A DNA stretch of 37,452 nucleotides from Bacteroidales bacterium. Its GTDB lineage: Bacteria > Bacteroidota > Bacteroidia > Bacteroidales > 4484-276. The notes beneath the pieces are model-generated. The model saw only the letters and a list, made by a program, of their open reading frames with translations. It made no database searches and was not told the origin of the DNA. Location of the stretch: positions 1 to 37,452 of the forward strand of contig JAAYIU010000134.1 in NCBI GenBank assembly GCA_012523265.1, read 5' to 3'. The translations under genes were made by a program, and so were the position numbers. Numbering within the stretch: position 1 is the first letter of the stretch; each line of letters starts with the position of its first letter. Positions 1 through 10,050 of the stretch are shown piece by piece.

Positions 1-683
1 CTATAAGCAAGGGAATCGCGAAAAGCAGCCGAAAACCAATTATACGAATAAGGACGCAGCCCCCCTTCAACGATTACCTGCAACTGTCCTTTGCATGTGC
101 CGGGGCAGCCTTTGTTGATCTGATTTACTTCGGCGAATACCATGCGCGGGTAGAGCCAAATCTGTACGCTGTCGGTGCAAACGATGGTGTTGGCGCTGTC
201 GCTGATTTGTACATAAATGGTGGTGGTATCGTTTTCGGGCGTCACTTCTACACAGGCACGCGTGCTAAAAGGAATGAAAAGCTCCGGGTCGTCAGAAGTC
301 CATTGATACATGAGCGTGTCGGGAACTACACACAGCGTCACCGGGTAAGAGTAGCAGGTCAGGATGGTATCCACCATGTCGATGTAGGCATTTTGCAGAA
401 TCACGAAAGTGGAATCTTCCACCACCGACATATCCTGACGGGTACAAAGCACGCTGTATTTTCCTGGCTGGTTGGCGATGATTGTCTGCGTTTGTTCGTC
501 GGTGCTCCACAGATAGCTGATAAACCCTTCGCCGGCATCCAGCAGCACGCTGTCGGTCATACATGCCCGTGTGGTATCTGCAAGCTGTGGCTCCTGCGCC
601 CCGGCACTGTCGAAAACATGCAGCAGCATCAATAGAATGATTGCGGTGATCGTCGAAAACTTGTTTTTGCTTTGTAATGCCAT
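1..683 (-). CDS. Secreted Ig/PKD-like protein with SprB-type repeat, 3'-truncated by window edge
   Basis: I read this by translating the minus strand from the ATG at 683-681; the frame is open to base 1, so the C-terminus lies outside. The first ~30 residues look like a signal peptide (basic start, hydrophobic TITAIILLMLLHVF, then SAGAQ). Next comes an Ig/PKD-like segment with the pattern LDAG...YLWST...GKYSV, common in Bacteroidota surface proteins. The last visible residues, VEGGLRPYSYNW, match the V-x-GG-x-PYSY-W pattern of SprB repeats, found in gliding adhesins and type IX-secreted proteins. Cysteines (CMTDS, LTCYSY, IVCTDS, GCPGTC) suggest an extracytoplasmic, disulfide-bonded protein. 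A C-terminal sorting domain is expected but cannot be checked. Gene identity is unknown; surface or secreted function is inferred. Confidence 0.8.
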   Translation of the reverse strand, partial: MALQSKNKFSTITAIILLMLLHVFDSAGAQEPQLADTTRACMTDSVLLDAGEGFISYLWSTDEQTQTIIANQPGKYSVLCTRQDMSVVEDSTFVILQNAYIDMVDTILTCYSYPVTLCVVPDTLMYQWTSDDPELFIPFSTRACVEVTPENDTTTIYVQISDSANTIVCTDSVQIWLYPRMVFAEVNQINKGCPGTCKGQLQVIVEGGLRPYSYNWFSAAFRDSLAY

Positions 684-899
684 GCTTTTTGTGCTCGTTT
701 TGGATCGCGAAAATAGAGATTATTCTGCAATTGCATCCTCACTTCGCTCACATCCTTCAGGTAAGTGATGAAAATGGTTTCCTGTCGAAAATATTGTAAT
801 CATCCATAAAAAATTCAGATGCACCTTTGGTTACAACATTTTTCATTGTCATCCATTTCTATTTTATTATTAAAATAATTGACAAAAAGACACTTGAAA

Positions 900-915
900 T
901 CAGTTAGTTAACTGA
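900..915. promoter_or_regulatory. Perfect palindrome TCAGTTA-GT-TAACTGA upstream of clpB
   Basis: Within the 312-bp divergent spacer (684-995) between the secreted-protein gene and clpB there is one perfect 7+2+7 inverted repeat, 80 bp before the clpB ATG. The rest of the spacer is AT-rich; I see no convincing TAnnTTTG element for clpB and no CIRCE-like sequence. Position and symmetry fit a dimeric repressor operator for clpB, but this is inference from one site. Confidence 0.4.
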
Positions 916-995
916 CAACATTGCTTCAAAATCCCGGTTTTGCCCGGTGGCCGGATGTTTGATAATTGATGTTTTCAACAAAAAAATTAAAACCT

Positions 996-3587
996 ATGAA
1001 CCTGAATAATTTCACTTTAAAAGCTCAGGAGGCCGTTCAGAAAGCACAGGAGATAGCGCAGGCATCGCAGCATCCGCAAATAGAGACTACGCATCTGCTC
1101 AAAGGCCTTCTGTTGATTGACGAAAATGTAATTCCATTTCTGCTAAAGAAAATGGATGTAGATATGAATGCATTATCTACCGGCCTCGACCGGTTGTTGC
1201 AGACCTATGCGCGGCAAACCGGCGGGCAGGTCTATCTGTCGGCTGATGCCAATACCGCTTTGCAAAAGGCGCTGTCGTACCTCAAGGAGTTCGGCGATGA
1301 GTTCGTAAGTATCGAGCACCTGTTGCTGGGTATCCTTTCGGTAAATGACAAAACCTCTGCTCTGCTTAATGAGCATGGTGTAAACCGCAGGAACCTGATC
1401 GAAGCTATCAAAATTTTGCGTAAAGGGCAAACTGTGAAAACACAAAATGCCGAAGATACCTACAACGCGTTGAATCGCTATGCACGAAATCTGAATGAGC
1501 TGGCTGCCAGTGGCAAGCTCGACCCGGTGATTGGTCGCGACGAAGAGATACGGCGCATCCTGCAAATTCTCTCGCGACGTACCAAAAACAACCCGATACT
1601 CATTGGTGAGCCTGGCGTGGGGAAAACCGCCATTGCCGAAGGTATTGCGCATCGTATTATTAATGGCGACGTGCCCGAAAACCTGAAGTCGAAACATATT
1701 TTTTCGCTCGACATGGGCGCTTTGATTGCCGGCGCCAAGTACAAAGGCGAATTTGAAGAGCGGCTCAAGAGCGTCATCAAAGAGGTGGTGGATTCCGATG
1801 GAGAGATCATGCTCTTTATCGATGAGATACATACCCTGGTGGGTGCCGGCGGCGGTGAAGGTGCTATGGACGCCGCCAACATTCTAAAACCGGCGCTTGC
1901 ACGCGGCGAGCTGCGCGCCATCGGTGCTACCACGCTCAAGGAATACCAGAAATATTTTGAAAAAGACAAAGCCCTCGAACGCCGTTTCCAGATTGTGATG
2001 GTGAATGAGCCTGACACCCTCGACGCCATCTCTATTTTGCGCGGACTAAAAGAGCGCTACGAAACACACCACCACGTGCGGATTAAAGACGATGCCATCA
2101 TTGCTGCCGTGGAGCTGTCGCAACGCTACATCACCGATCGTTTTCTTCCCGACAAGGCCATCGACCTGATTGATGAAGCTGCCGCCAAGCTGCGCCTCGA
2201 GATCAACTCGCTGCCCGAAGAACTCGACGAGATCGAGCGCCGCATCCGCCACCTGGAGATTGAGCGCGAAGCCATCAAACGCGAAAAGGACAAAGAAAAA
2301 CTGCGTCACTTACAGGAAGATATTGCCAACCTCAGCGAGCAGCGCAATGCTATGCGCGCCAGGTGGCAGGCCGAGAAGGAAGTGGTGGAGGCCATTCAAA
2401 ACCGCAAGAAAAACATCGAAGACCTGCGCCTGCAAGCCGACCGCGCCGAACGGGAAGGCGACTTTGGCAAAGTGGCCGAGATTCGTTACGGCAAAATTAA
2501 GGCACAGGAAGATGAGCTTGAAAAACTCAAAGCCCGCCTTAGCACACTGCAAGGCGACAGCCCAATGATCAACGAAGAGGTGGACAGCGAAAACATCGCC
2601 GAGATCGTCTCGCGATGGACGGGCATTCCGGTGAGCCGGATGCGGCAAAGCGAACGCGAGAAGCTGCTGCATCTCGAAAGCAAGCTGCATCAGCGCGTGG
2701 TAGGGCAGGAGGAAGGCATCACCGCCGTTGCCGACGCCATACGCCGCAGCCGCGCCGGATTGCAGGATACCCGTCGCCCCATAGGTTCATTTATATTTTT
2801 GGGAACCACCGGCGTTGGAAAAACCGAGTTGGCCAAAGCATTGGCCGAGTTTCTGTTTAACGACGAAAATTCGATGATCCGCATCGACATGTCGGTGTAC
2901 CAGGAGCGCCACACCGTGTCGCGGCTTGTTGGCGCCCCTCCCGGATATGTGGGCTACGAAGAGAGCGGCCAGCTTACCGAAGCCGTGCGCCGCAAGCCCT
3001 ATTCGGTGATACTGCTCGATGAGATTGAAAAAGCCCATCCCGACGTTTTTAACATCCTGCTGCAGGTGCTCGACGACGGCCGACTTACCGATAACAAAGG
3101 AAGGTTGCTGGATTTTAAAAATACCATCATCATTATGACCTCCAACATTGGCTCGCATTTGATACAGGAAAAGCTGGGCGCCGAAGATGGCAGCGACGAC
3201 GAGCAGAAGTTTGAAGCCGCCCGCCGGGAGGTTTTCGAGTTGCTCAAGCGCACCATTCGTCCGGAGTTTCTCAACCGTATCGACGAGATCATCATGTTCC
3301 GCCCGCTGTCGGAAAAACAAATTCGTGAAATTGTCGAATTGCAGATCCGCCTGTTGCAGAACCAGCTTGCCAAAAACGGTATTCATCTGGAACTAACGCC
3401 GGCAGCTTTGGATTGGATAGGCCACGCAGGCTTCGATCCGCAATATGGCGCCCGCCCGGTAAAACGCGTTATCCAGCGCAACCTGATGAACGCGCTTTCC
3501 AAAATGATCCTGGCAGGCCGCGTCACCCGCGACGACACCATCCAAATAGATGCGCAGCAAGGGGAGCTTACTTTTGCAAATGCGTAA
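996..3587 (+). CDS. clpB: ATP-dependent disaggregase ClpB
   Basis: This is a hexameric AAA+ chaperone that works with DnaK/DnaJ/GrpE to pull polypeptides out of cytoplasmic aggregates. The 863-residue product has the full ClpB layout. An N-terminal Clp-N repeat domain (about 1-145) is followed by NBD1 with Walker [10 protein letters not shown] and Walker [10 protein letters not shown], and then a long charged coiled-coil middle domain (about 400-530). NBD2 carries GTTGVGKTE and [10 protein letters not shown], and the last part is the D2-small domain. The family is normally 855-870 residues. An in-frame ATG at 966 would add ten lysine-rich residues; I chose 996 because MNLNNFT is the conserved family start and an A-rich stretch precedes it. 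It is monocistronic: divergent gene upstream, strong terminator downstream. Confidence 0.97.
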   Translation: MNLNNFTLKAQEAVQKAQEIAQASQHPQIETTHLLKGLLLIDENVIPFLLKKMDVDMNALSTGLDRLLQTYARQTGGQVYLSADANTALQKALSYLKEFGDEFVSIEHLLLGILSVNDKTSALLNEHGVNRRNLIEAIKILRKGQTVKTQNAEDTYNALNRYARNLNELAASGKLDPVIGRDEEIRRILQILSRRTKNNPILIGEPGVGKTAIAEGIAHRIINGDVPENLKSKHIFSLDMGALIAGAKYKGEFEERLKSVIKEVVDSDGEIMLFIDEIHTLVGAGGGEGAMDAANILKPALARGELRAIGATTLKEYQKYFEKDKALERRFQIVMVNEPDTLDAISILRGLKERYETHHHVRIKDDAIIAAVELSQRYITDRFLPDKAIDLIDEAAAKLRLEINSLPEELDEIERRIRHLEIEREAIKREKDKEKLRHLQEDIANLSEQRNAMRARWQAEKEVVEAIQNRKKNIEDLRLQADRAEREGDFGKVAEIRYGKIKAQEDELEKLKARLSTLQGDSPMINEEVDSENIAEIVSRWTGIPVSRMRQSEREKLLHLESKLHQRVVGQEEGITAVADAIRRSRAGLQDTRRPIGSFIFLGTTGVGKTELAKALAEFLFNDENSMIRIDMSVYQERHTVSRLVGAPPGYVGYEESGQLTEAVRRKPYSVILLDEIEKAHPDVFNILLQVLDDGRLTDNKGRLLDFKNTIIIMTSNIGSHLIQEKLGAEDGSDDEQKFEAARREVFELLKRTIRPEFLNRIDEIIMFRPLSEKQIREIVELQIRLLQNQLAKNGIHLELTPAALDWIGHAGFDPQYGARPVKRVIQRNLMNALSKMILAGRVTRDDTIQIDAQQGELTFANA

Positions 3588-3610
3588 ATATCTGTTGATA
3601 AAAAGAAAAC

Positions 3611-3646
3611 AAAAAGAGCGAACCCCTCAGCGGTTCGCTTTTTTTT
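3611..3646 (+). terminator. Rho-independent terminator of clpB
   Basis: An 8-bp GC-rich stem (AGCGAACC at 3617-3624 with GGTTCGCT at 3632-3639) has a 7-nt loop and is followed by a run of eight T residues. The A tract in front of the stem pairs with the T tract, so the structure could also terminate from the other side. It begins 24 bp after the clpB stop codon. Confidence 0.9.
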
Positions 3647-3718
3647 AGAACTGCCCGTTATAACCTTTTGTATCCCCGAGGTTCTTGCCGTGATTGACAA
3701 AAACAAAAGGTTTTGATG

Positions 3719-3956
3719 TAAAATTATTGTAACTATTTAGGTAGCGTCATTGAAATCCAAATCATCGTGACCCCATCCCCGACCTCCCGATAATCGGGAC
3801 AGGCATTCCCCTGAAGGAGAAGGGAGCCCCGCCGCACAAGCCACAGCAGCGGCCAGTGCGTTGGCATTCTCCCCCTTCAGGGGGAGCTAGAGGGGGTCTC
3901 TGGAAGTGGCCAAACCAGAGCTGCCGAAGGAGACCTATATAGTTACAAATTATTTA
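3719..3956. mobile_element. MITE-like non-coding element with terminal inverted repeats
   Basis: The ends are inverted copies of each other: about 23 bp at 3719-3741 resembles the reverse complement of 3934-3956, with a perfect 10-bp core TTGTAACTAT (3727-3736) and ATAGTTACAA (3939-3948). Between them sits a second imperfect inverted repeat (3769-3897) beginning GACCCC and ending GGGGTC, rich in CCCCTTCAGGGGG-type hairpins, with an internal perfect palindrome TCCCGAT-A-ATCGGGA. No ORF of note is inside. Size (~240 bp), symmetry and intergenic location fit a miniature inverted-repeat element moved in trans. No clear target-site duplication was identified, and copy number in the genome is unknown. 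Confidence 0.6.
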
Positions 3957-3972
3957 GCCAACTTATCACTAA

Positions 3973-4029
3973 CCCCGGCCTTTAGGCCGGGGATAAAAAA
4001 CGGCAAAAAAATCACTGGGCTTTAGCCCA
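3973..4029. repeat. Pair of REP-like hairpins
   Basis: Two perfect hairpins share the same TT loop: CCCCGGCCT-tt-AGGCCGGGG at 3973-3992 and TGGGCT-tt-AGCCCA at 4016-4029, separated by an A-rich spacer. Paired GC-rich short palindromes between genes are the hallmark of REP elements, mobilised in other bacteria by RAYT (TnpA_REP) transposases. No RAYT gene is visible here. They could also influence transcription reaching the efflux operon. Confidence 0.6.
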
Positions 4030-4338
4030 AATAAATAGAACATTATGATAAGTTCATGGAGAAAGTATGGATGTATAAAGTATGGCAGGGCTATCCAAAT
4101 CCGCTCTAAAGGGCAGGGTTATTCAAATGCTGCAGATGTGATACACTCAATAAAGAATATCAGAGACGAACAAAACAATGTGATTTCTAATTTTTCCTGG
4201 CAGCAGTTTCCTGCATTTCACTCCTCAAATGGAGCACTTCGGTGTTTTAGGCGAATGATTTCCGGCTTGCTTCTCCAGGCATACCTATTTTTGCCCATTG
4301 ATAATGAAATTAAAATGATTACAAAAAAGACTGGTAAA
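4030..4338 (+). other. Unassigned leader region of the efflux operon with candidate -7 element
   Basis: The frame of the downstream adaptor gene is open back to 4045, but the encoded residues have no recognisable domain and precede an obvious lipoprotein signal, so I treat this stretch as non-coding or degenerate. It contains TATTTTTG (4286-4293), a match to the Bacteroidota -7 consensus TAnnTTTG, placed 45 bp before the preferred start; no good -33 TTTG is at the usual distance. I see no other gene on either strand. Confidence 0.4.
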
Positions 4339-5427
4339 ATGAATTATAAAAATGTAAATCAGAGAAGCGTTATTTACGCCATCGGCATCGCAGTGATTCT
4401 GGCGGTATTATCTTCTTGTGGTTCGGGCAATGGCAAGGATTCCGACACTTACGTAAAGTTGGTAAAAACCGCCCGGGTTCAACAGGATTCGTTGGTTGAG
4501 CAAAAACAGTTTCCGGCGACTGTTAAGGAAAACCAAAAAATCAACCTTGCTTTTCGCGTGGCCGGCCCTATCAAGAAAATTCATGTCCGTGAAGGGGATT
4601 ATGTGAAAAAAGGGCAGTTGATTGCCGAAATGGATGCCCGCGATTATGAGGTGCAAAAAGCAGCCGCACAGGCACAGGTAGAACAACTGCGCTCGGAGTA
4701 CGCGCGCGTGCAGCAGTTGCACCGGCGAAACAGCGTTGCCGACAACGACTACGAAAAAATGAAGGCAGGCAAAGAGATGGCCGAAGCCAAGCTCGAAAAC
4801 GTTAACGACCAGTTGAACGATACCCGGTTGTACGCGCCGTTTTCGGGTTATGTTGCCGAAGTGATGTTCGACGACGGTGCACTGGTAAATCATGGAACAC
4901 CTATCGCTACAATGATCGACGTGAGCAAGCTCAGGGTAGAAATAAATGTGCCCTCCTCCATGTTTTTGAAAAGAGACGCAATTACAAAAATTGAATGTAC
5001 GCAGGATGATATTCCCGGAAAAACCTTTGCGCTCACCCTGGATAATTACAACATCAAAGCCAACAACAACGGCCTATATGCCATTTACCTGCATCACCAG
5101 CCCGACGCAAATTCGCCGTTAGCACCCGGGATGAATGTATCGGTGAAAATTTATTATACCACGCCCTTCAATTCTTTGCTTAGCCTTCCGGCAAATGCCG
5201 TGTTCGAAAAACAGAACGAAAGCTATGTGTGGCTTGTCGAGGACAACACGGTTCGCAGCAAGAAGATTGTGCTGAGCAAGCAGATCAGGAATGGAAATCT
5301 GCAGGTATCCGCTGGCCTTCAAGCCGGCGATCAGGTGGTGATTGGAGGTCTTAATCTCCTAAAAGAAAACGACACTGTGGAAATAGTGGCACCCGTGAGC
5401 AAATCAAACGTTGGTAATCTGTTGTAA
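4339..5427 (+). CDS. RND efflux periplasmic adaptor (membrane fusion protein), lipoprotein
   Basis: This is the periplasmic adaptor linking an RND pump to a TolC-like channel. Of the 362 residues from the ATG at 4339, the first 27 form a lipoprotein signal with lipobox LSSC (Cys27). The biotinyl-lipoyl-like hairpin follows: FRVAGPIKKIHVREGDYVKKG before a helical hairpin (EVQKAAAQAQVEQLRSEY...) and TRLYAPFSGYVAEV after it, the typical HlyD/AcrA arrangement. Beta-barrel and membrane-proximal domains complete it (LSLPANAVFEK, GLQAGDQVVIGG). An in-frame ATG at 4315 is possible, but 4339 gives the cleaner signal peptide. It lies 12 bp upstream of the pump gene, so co-transcription is near certain. 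The substrate cannot be read from sequence. Confidence 0.9.
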   Translation: MNYKNVNQRSVIYAIGIAVILAVLSSCGSGNGKDSDTYVKLVKTARVQQDSLVEQKQFPATVKENQKINLAFRVAGPIKKIHVREGDYVKKGQLIAEMDARDYEVQKAAAQAQVEQLRSEYARVQQLHRRNSVADNDYEKMKAGKEMAEAKLENVNDQLNDTRLYAPFSGYVAEVMFDDGALVNHGTPIATMIDVSKLRVEINVPSSMFLKRDAITKIECTQDDIPGKTFALTLDNYNIKANNNGLYAIYLHHQPDANSPLAPGMNVSVKIYYTTPFNSLLSLPANAVFEKQNESYVWLVEDNTVRSKKIVLSKQIRNGNLQVSAGLQAGDQVVIGGLNLLKENDTVEIVAPVSKSNVGNLL

Positions 5428-5439
5428 AAAAATCCCGTC

Positions 5440-8400
5440 ATGCATATATCCGAATACGTTTTTAAGAAAAAGAACATTTTTTATTTCCTTTTGGTGGCCA
5501 TCGTTTTAGGCGGAATTTATTCGTACCAAAAGCTGAGCAAGCTCGAAGACCCTGAGATAGCGGTGATGATGGCCAATGTGGTAACGGTTTATCCGGGCGC
5601 ATCGGCGCACCAGGTGGAGATGGAGGTTACCAATGTGTTGGAAAACGAAATTTCGGCGCTGGCCGACATCAACAAGATAAAGTCGCGCTCCGAGGCCAAT
5701 GTATCGGTAATACAGATAGAGCTGGAGATGGACGTGCCACAAGACGACATTCCACAGCGTTGGGAATTCCTGCGCAGGAAGCTGGAACTGGCCATCCCCA
5801 AGCTACCCGAAGGGGTACAAAAACCCATCGTGATGGACGATATGGGCGATGTGTATGGGATGTTTTATGCCATGGTGGCCGACGATGGTTTTTCGTATCA
5901 GGAGATGAGCGACTACGCCAACTTTATCCGCAAAAACATGCTCGAGGTAGAAGGCGTGCGCAAGATCACCGTGTATGGCGAGCAGTCGCCCGAAATACAC
6001 ATTACCCTTTCGCCCGACAAGATGAGCGAGATGGGCGTTATGCCCTTACAGATTTTTTCGGCCTTGAGCGATCACACCAAAGTATTGTATGCCGGCAGTT
6101 TGCAGTCGGGAACAAAGCAATTGCGCGTTAACGTAGATGGCCAGGCCACTACCGTTGATGATATTCGTGATATTTTGATTACTGCTATTGGCGGCTCTTC
6201 CTTTAAGCTGGGCGATATTGCCACTGTGGAAATGGCTTACAACGAGCCTTTGCGAAACACTTTTTTTGTTAATAACCAAAAGGCATTGGGCATTGGCATT
6301 TCGATGGAGAGTGGCGACAACATTCTGAATGTGGGGAAAAGGGTAGAGAAGAAGCTATCCTCGTTGCGACATCAGATCCCTGCGGGTATCACTTTCGAGA
6401 AGGTGTTTTTTCAGCCCGAAAAGGTCGACGATGCAATCACAGGTTTTATGTGGAACCTCGTCATTTCGGTGCTTATCGTTATTGTAGTACTCATGTTTAC
6501 CATGGGCTTTCGTGGCGGGGTAATTATAGGCAGTGGCTTGGTGCTGACCATATTGGCCACTTTCCCGCTGTTGATGCTTGCCGATGGTACCATGCAGCGC
6601 ATTTCGCTGGGCGCTTTCATCGTGGCCATGGGCATGCTTGTGGACAACGCCATTGTGGTTTTGGATGGCATTTTAAAAGAAAAAGATAAAGGTTGCAAAG
6701 GGAAAACAGCGTACACCAAATCAGCTAAACAAACGGCTATCCCGCTTTTGGGTGCCACCATTATTGCCATAGCAGCATTCTTCCCCGTTTATCTTTCGCC
6801 CGATGCTGCCGGAACATATATACGCGATCTTTTTGTGGTATTGGCTATCTCCTTATCGGTGAGCTGGGTGCTGGCATTAACACAGGTACCCTTGTTTTCA
6901 GCCATTTTATTAAAAAATAGTAATAAGAAAAAAGGGCGGAAAGCTGTAAATTTCTATGATAAACCCATTTATCGAAGATTGACCCGGGTATTGGAATGGG
7001 GCATGCATCATCGGATATTTGTTGTTGCCTCCACCTTTGTGCTTTTATTCATCACTGTGCTGATGATAGGAAGGGTTGATCAAACATTCTTTCCTGATTT
7101 TAATTACAACCAATGTTACATCGAATATACACTACCCAGAGGCAGCAACGCCGATCAGGTGAACGAAGACTTAAAAGAAATCAGCGATTATTTTAATTCA
7201 TTGGACGAAGTGGAAATGGTGGTGAGCAGCCACGGAATGTCGCCCATGCGCTATTCGCTGGTACGCCCCATGATGACCGAAAATGCGGATAATTATGGAG
7301 AGCTTATCGTTAACTTCAGTGATTTCGAGACGATGATAAAAATGCGTCCGGTATTGGCTCAATATCTCCGCACGAGCTATCCCGAAGCCATGAGCCGCAT
7401 ACGCAAATATTCCATATCAATACTATCGTCGCACACGGTGGAAGCGGAGTTTACCGGTCCTGACCCGGCTGTATTGAAACATCTGAGCGACCAGGCACAA
7501 CAATACATGTTGCAAAATCCAAACGTGGACAAATATACCGTAAGCAGCGACTGGGAACCTAAGGCAAAATCTCTCACCGCAATTTATAACCCGCTCTCGG
7601 CCAACAAAGCCATGATCACACGCAACGACATCAGCAACGCCATACTTGCCGCAACCGACGGCTTGCCCATAACAAAAGTTTATCAGGGCGAAACGCCTTT
7701 GCAAGTCCGCCTGATGCTAAGAGAAAGCGATGGCAGCCGCATCGAAGATCTGAACGACATACCCGTATGGGGTGCTTTGCCAAATATACATGGGATCATG
7801 GATAACACTACTTTGCAAAAAATATCCACCGGCGCACTTAGCGCCAACGAAATGATCAAGACAGCCATTACCGCCGTACCTTTAAGCACCATTACGCATG
7901 GTGTGGAAATAGACTGGGAAGAACCGGTGGTGCGACGAGTAAACGGGAAAAGGGTGATACAGGCACAATGCGATGCTGTCGATGGCGTGGGGCCGGCGCA
8001 GGTTCAGGCCGAACTCGACGAGGCTATACGAAACATTAACATGCCTCCCGGCTATAGCTTTATGTGGGTGGGAGAATCGGAAATGAAAGTCGATGCGCTG
8101 AAAGGAATTCTCAGCTATCTGCCGCAGGCAGGAGGTATTATCCTGCTGGTGCTTTTGCTCTTGTTCAACGATTACCGCCGCCCGCTAATCATTGTCCTGT
8201 GCCTGCCACTATCTATTATTGGCATTGTTCCCGGTTTGTTACTCACCGGGCAGCCTTTTTCGTTTGTGGGCATTGTGGGGCTTATCGGCTTATCGGGCAT
8301 GATCATCAAAAACGCCATCGTGTTGCTCGACGAAATCCATTTGCGGCTCAAGGAAAGTCCTACGGCATACCGCGCTGTGGTCGATGCTACCATTTCCAGG

Positions 8401-8583
8401 GTGCGCCCGGTAATTATGGCTTCGCTTACCACCATTCTGGGCATGCTTCCGCTGCTCACCGACCCGATGTATCAGGCCATGGCCGTAACAATTATTTCGG
8501 GTCTTTTGGTCGGCACGCTCATCACCCTGGTCTTTGTTCCGCTGCTGTATTCGGTATTTTATCGTGTAAAAATCAACAGTTAG
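5440..8583 (+). CDS. RND-family efflux pump, inner-membrane permease (AcrB/ACR_tran)
   Basis: This is a proton-driven inner-membrane transporter of 1047 residues, the usual AcrB-family size. The expected duplicated topology is visible: TM1 after a cytoplasmic start (NIFYFLLVAIVLGGIYSY), a large periplasmic loop, a TM2-6 cluster, a second hydrophobic region with TM7 (IFVVASTFVLLFITVLM), a second periplasmic loop and TM8-12. TM4 carries MGMLVDNAIVV, where Asp402 matches the first of AcrB's two proton-relay aspartates and the second is Asn. TM10 has SGMIIKNAIVLL with the relay lysine. The LVDN variant resembles pumps of several substrate classes, so drug versus metal versus lipid specificity is not decidable here. 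It is the middle gene of an adaptor-pump-channel operon. Confidence 0.93.
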   Translation: MHISEYVFKKKNIFYFLLVAIVLGGIYSYQKLSKLEDPEIAVMMANVVTVYPGASAHQVEMEVTNVLENEISALADINKIKSRSEANVSVIQIELEMDVPQDDIPQRWEFLRRKLELAIPKLPEGVQKPIVMDDMGDVYGMFYAMVADDGFSYQEMSDYANFIRKNMLEVEGVRKITVYGEQSPEIHITLSPDKMSEMGVMPLQIFSALSDHTKVLYAGSLQSGTKQLRVNVDGQATTVDDIRDILITAIGGSSFKLGDIATVEMAYNEPLRNTFFVNNQKALGIGISMESGDNILNVGKRVEKKLSSLRHQIPAGITFEKVFFQPEKVDDAITGFMWNLVISVLIVIVVLMFTMGFRGGVIIGSGLVLTILATFPLLMLADGTMQRISLGAFIVAMGMLVDNAIVVLDGILKEKDKGCKGKTAYTKSAKQTAIPLLGATIIAIAAFFPVYLSPDAAGTYIRDLFVVLAISLSVSWVLALTQVPLFSAILLKNSNKKKGRKAVNFYDKPIYRRLTRVLEWGMHHRIFVVASTFVLLFITVLMIGRVDQTFFPDFNYNQCYIEYTLPRGSNADQVNEDLKEISDYFNSLDEVEMVVSSHGMSPMRYSLVRPMMTENADNYGELIVNFSDFETMIKMRPVLAQYLRTSYPEAMSRIRKYSISILSSHTVEAEFTGPDPAVLKHLSDQAQQYMLQNPNVDKYTVSSDWEPKAKSLTAIYNPLSANKAMITRNDISNAILAATDGLPITKVYQGETPLQVRLMLRESDGSRIEDLNDIPVWGALPNIHGIMDNTTLQKISTGALSANEMIKTAITAVPLSTITHGVEIDWEEPVVRRVNGKRVIQAQCDAVDGVGPAQVQAELDEAIRNINMPPGYSFMWVGESEMKVDALKGILSYLPQAGGIILLVLLLLFNDYRRPLIIVLCLPLSIIGIVPGLLLTGQPFSFVGIVGLIGLSGMIIKNAIVLLDEIHLRLKESPTAYRAVVDATISRVRPVIMASLTTILGMLPLLTDPMYQAMAVTIISGLLVGTLITLVFVPLLYSVFYRVKINS

Positions 8584-8632
8584 TGACATCAGGAAATCTC
8601 GTGCTTTATTATTTTTTAATAAAAATAGAAAT

Positions 8633-10048
8633 ATGAAAAATACAACCTCAATAGTGTTTATCCTCCTGCTCTTCTCGGCTCACTTGCTGTCGGCTCAGCA
8701 AACGCTGGTACTGAACCGGGATGAATGCAGGCAAATGGCCATCGAAAATAGTGAGACATTGAAAATTGCCGACGAAAACATCAACATGGCGCAAGGTGAG
8801 AAAATGGCTGCCAAAGCAGCACGTCTGCCGCATATTTCGCTTTCCGGTACCGGCTTGTACTCGAAGCAGGAAATTAGCGAAGACCTCCTGCTGCCCACCC
8901 AGGCCTTCGACCCTGCAACCGGCGAATTGGTGCCCAACGTAGCCATCGACCCGGCCAGCGGCCAGCCCATCATTGGCCCCGACGGCAATCCCGTTTTTAA
9001 CCTCTACGGGTTTCTCCCACTCGATATCACAATGTATGGTACTGCCCTGGCAAATTTAGCGGCGCAGCAGCCCATCTATACCGGAGGCAAGATAAATGCC
9101 GGCAACAAAATGGCAAACATTGGCGAAAACATGGCCGGCAAGAACAAAATGCTGCAGCAAGCCGAACTTATCTATGCCACCGACCAGGCTTATTACCAAT
9201 ACCTTTCGGTGAAGGAAAAAGTAGCGCTGGCCGAAGAATATAAAAAGCTGCTCACCAGGCTTGCTGCGGTAGTGGAAGATAGCTACGAAACCGGGATGAT
9301 AAACCGAAACGAACTGCTCAAAGTGCAGGTGAAATACAACGAAGCCGCGCTGCAGGCACAGAAAGCCCAAACCGGACTGGCGTTGTCGCAAATGGCTTTG
9401 TGCCGTATCATCGGTGTGGATTTGAACACACAGTTGCAAATCACCGACAGCATAGCAAACGTAAGCATCAATCTGGATACCCTGAATAACTTGCGTGCCG
9501 GCAACCGCATCGAATATCAACTGATGCAAAGCCAAGTGGAAATGGCCGAACAAAACATAAAGATGGTACGTGGCGATTACCTGCCAACGGTGGGCGTTTC
9601 GGTGGGTTATAATTACCTGGTGATGGGATTGAAAGATATGGACAACTACGATCAACATGGCATCAACGCCCTGGCGAGCATCAATATACCCATCGTCACC
9701 TTTGGCGAACGAAAGGGCAAAATAAAATCGGCTAAAGCAGAATTTAATACCAAACAGCTTGAACTACAACAAGCCACCAATTATCTTCAACTCGAAATAG
9801 AACAGGCGCGCCTCAACTACACCGATGCCTGGACCCGTGTAGAAATGGCCCGCATCGCCCTGGAGCAGGCCAGCGAAAATATGCGCATCAGCGACGACAA
9901 CTATGAGGTGGGAATGGAAACTATTGTAAACGTGCTCGAAGCAAAAGCCGAATGGCAAAAGGCTTACAGCAATAAAATTGATGCACTCACCAACTTTAAA
10001 ATCCATGAAAGTAATTTACTGCGGGTTTCTAATCGTTTACAACCTTAA
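8633..10048 (+). CDS. TolC-family outer-membrane efflux channel
   Basis: This is the outer-membrane exit duct of the tripartite pump. The 471 residues begin with a signal peptide (MKNTTSIVFILLLFSAHLLSAQ). Two repeats of long alpha-helical coiled-coil sequence follow (LNRDECRQMAIENSETLKIADENINMAQ in the first half; RNELLKVQVKYNEAALQAQKA and SEVQ-type helices in the second), the OEP family pattern. An insertion near residues 80-130 (DPATGELVPN...GPDGNPVFN) lies where surface loops or an extra strand would sit. It starts 49 bp after the pump stop codon, with an AT-rich leader and no SD. The last 15 codons are echoed downstream by a fragment of a second copy. Confidence 0.92.
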   Translation: MKNTTSIVFILLLFSAHLLSAQQTLVLNRDECRQMAIENSETLKIADENINMAQGEKMAAKAARLPHISLSGTGLYSKQEISEDLLLPTQAFDPATGELVPNVAIDPASGQPIIGPDGNPVFNLYGFLPLDITMYGTALANLAAQQPIYTGGKINAGNKMANIGENMAGKNKMLQQAELIYATDQAYYQYLSVKEKVALAEEYKKLLTRLAAVVEDSYETGMINRNELLKVQVKYNEAALQAQKAQTGLALSQMALCRIIGVDLNTQLQITDSIANVSINLDTLNNLRAGNRIEYQLMQSQVEMAEQNIKMVRGDYLPTVGVSVGYNYLVMGLKDMDNYDQHGINALASINIPIVTFGERKGKIKSAKAEFNTKQLELQQATNYLQLEIEQARLNYTDAWTRVEMARIALEQASENMRISDDNYEVGMETIVNVLEAKAEWQKAYSNKIDALTNFKIHESNLLRVSNRLQP

Positions 10049-10050
10049 AT

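Noticed and set aside
4045-4338. N-terminal extension of the efflux adaptor
   Set aside because: A lipoprotein signal begins at 4339, and the upstream residues match nothing recognisable and would mask the signal peptide.
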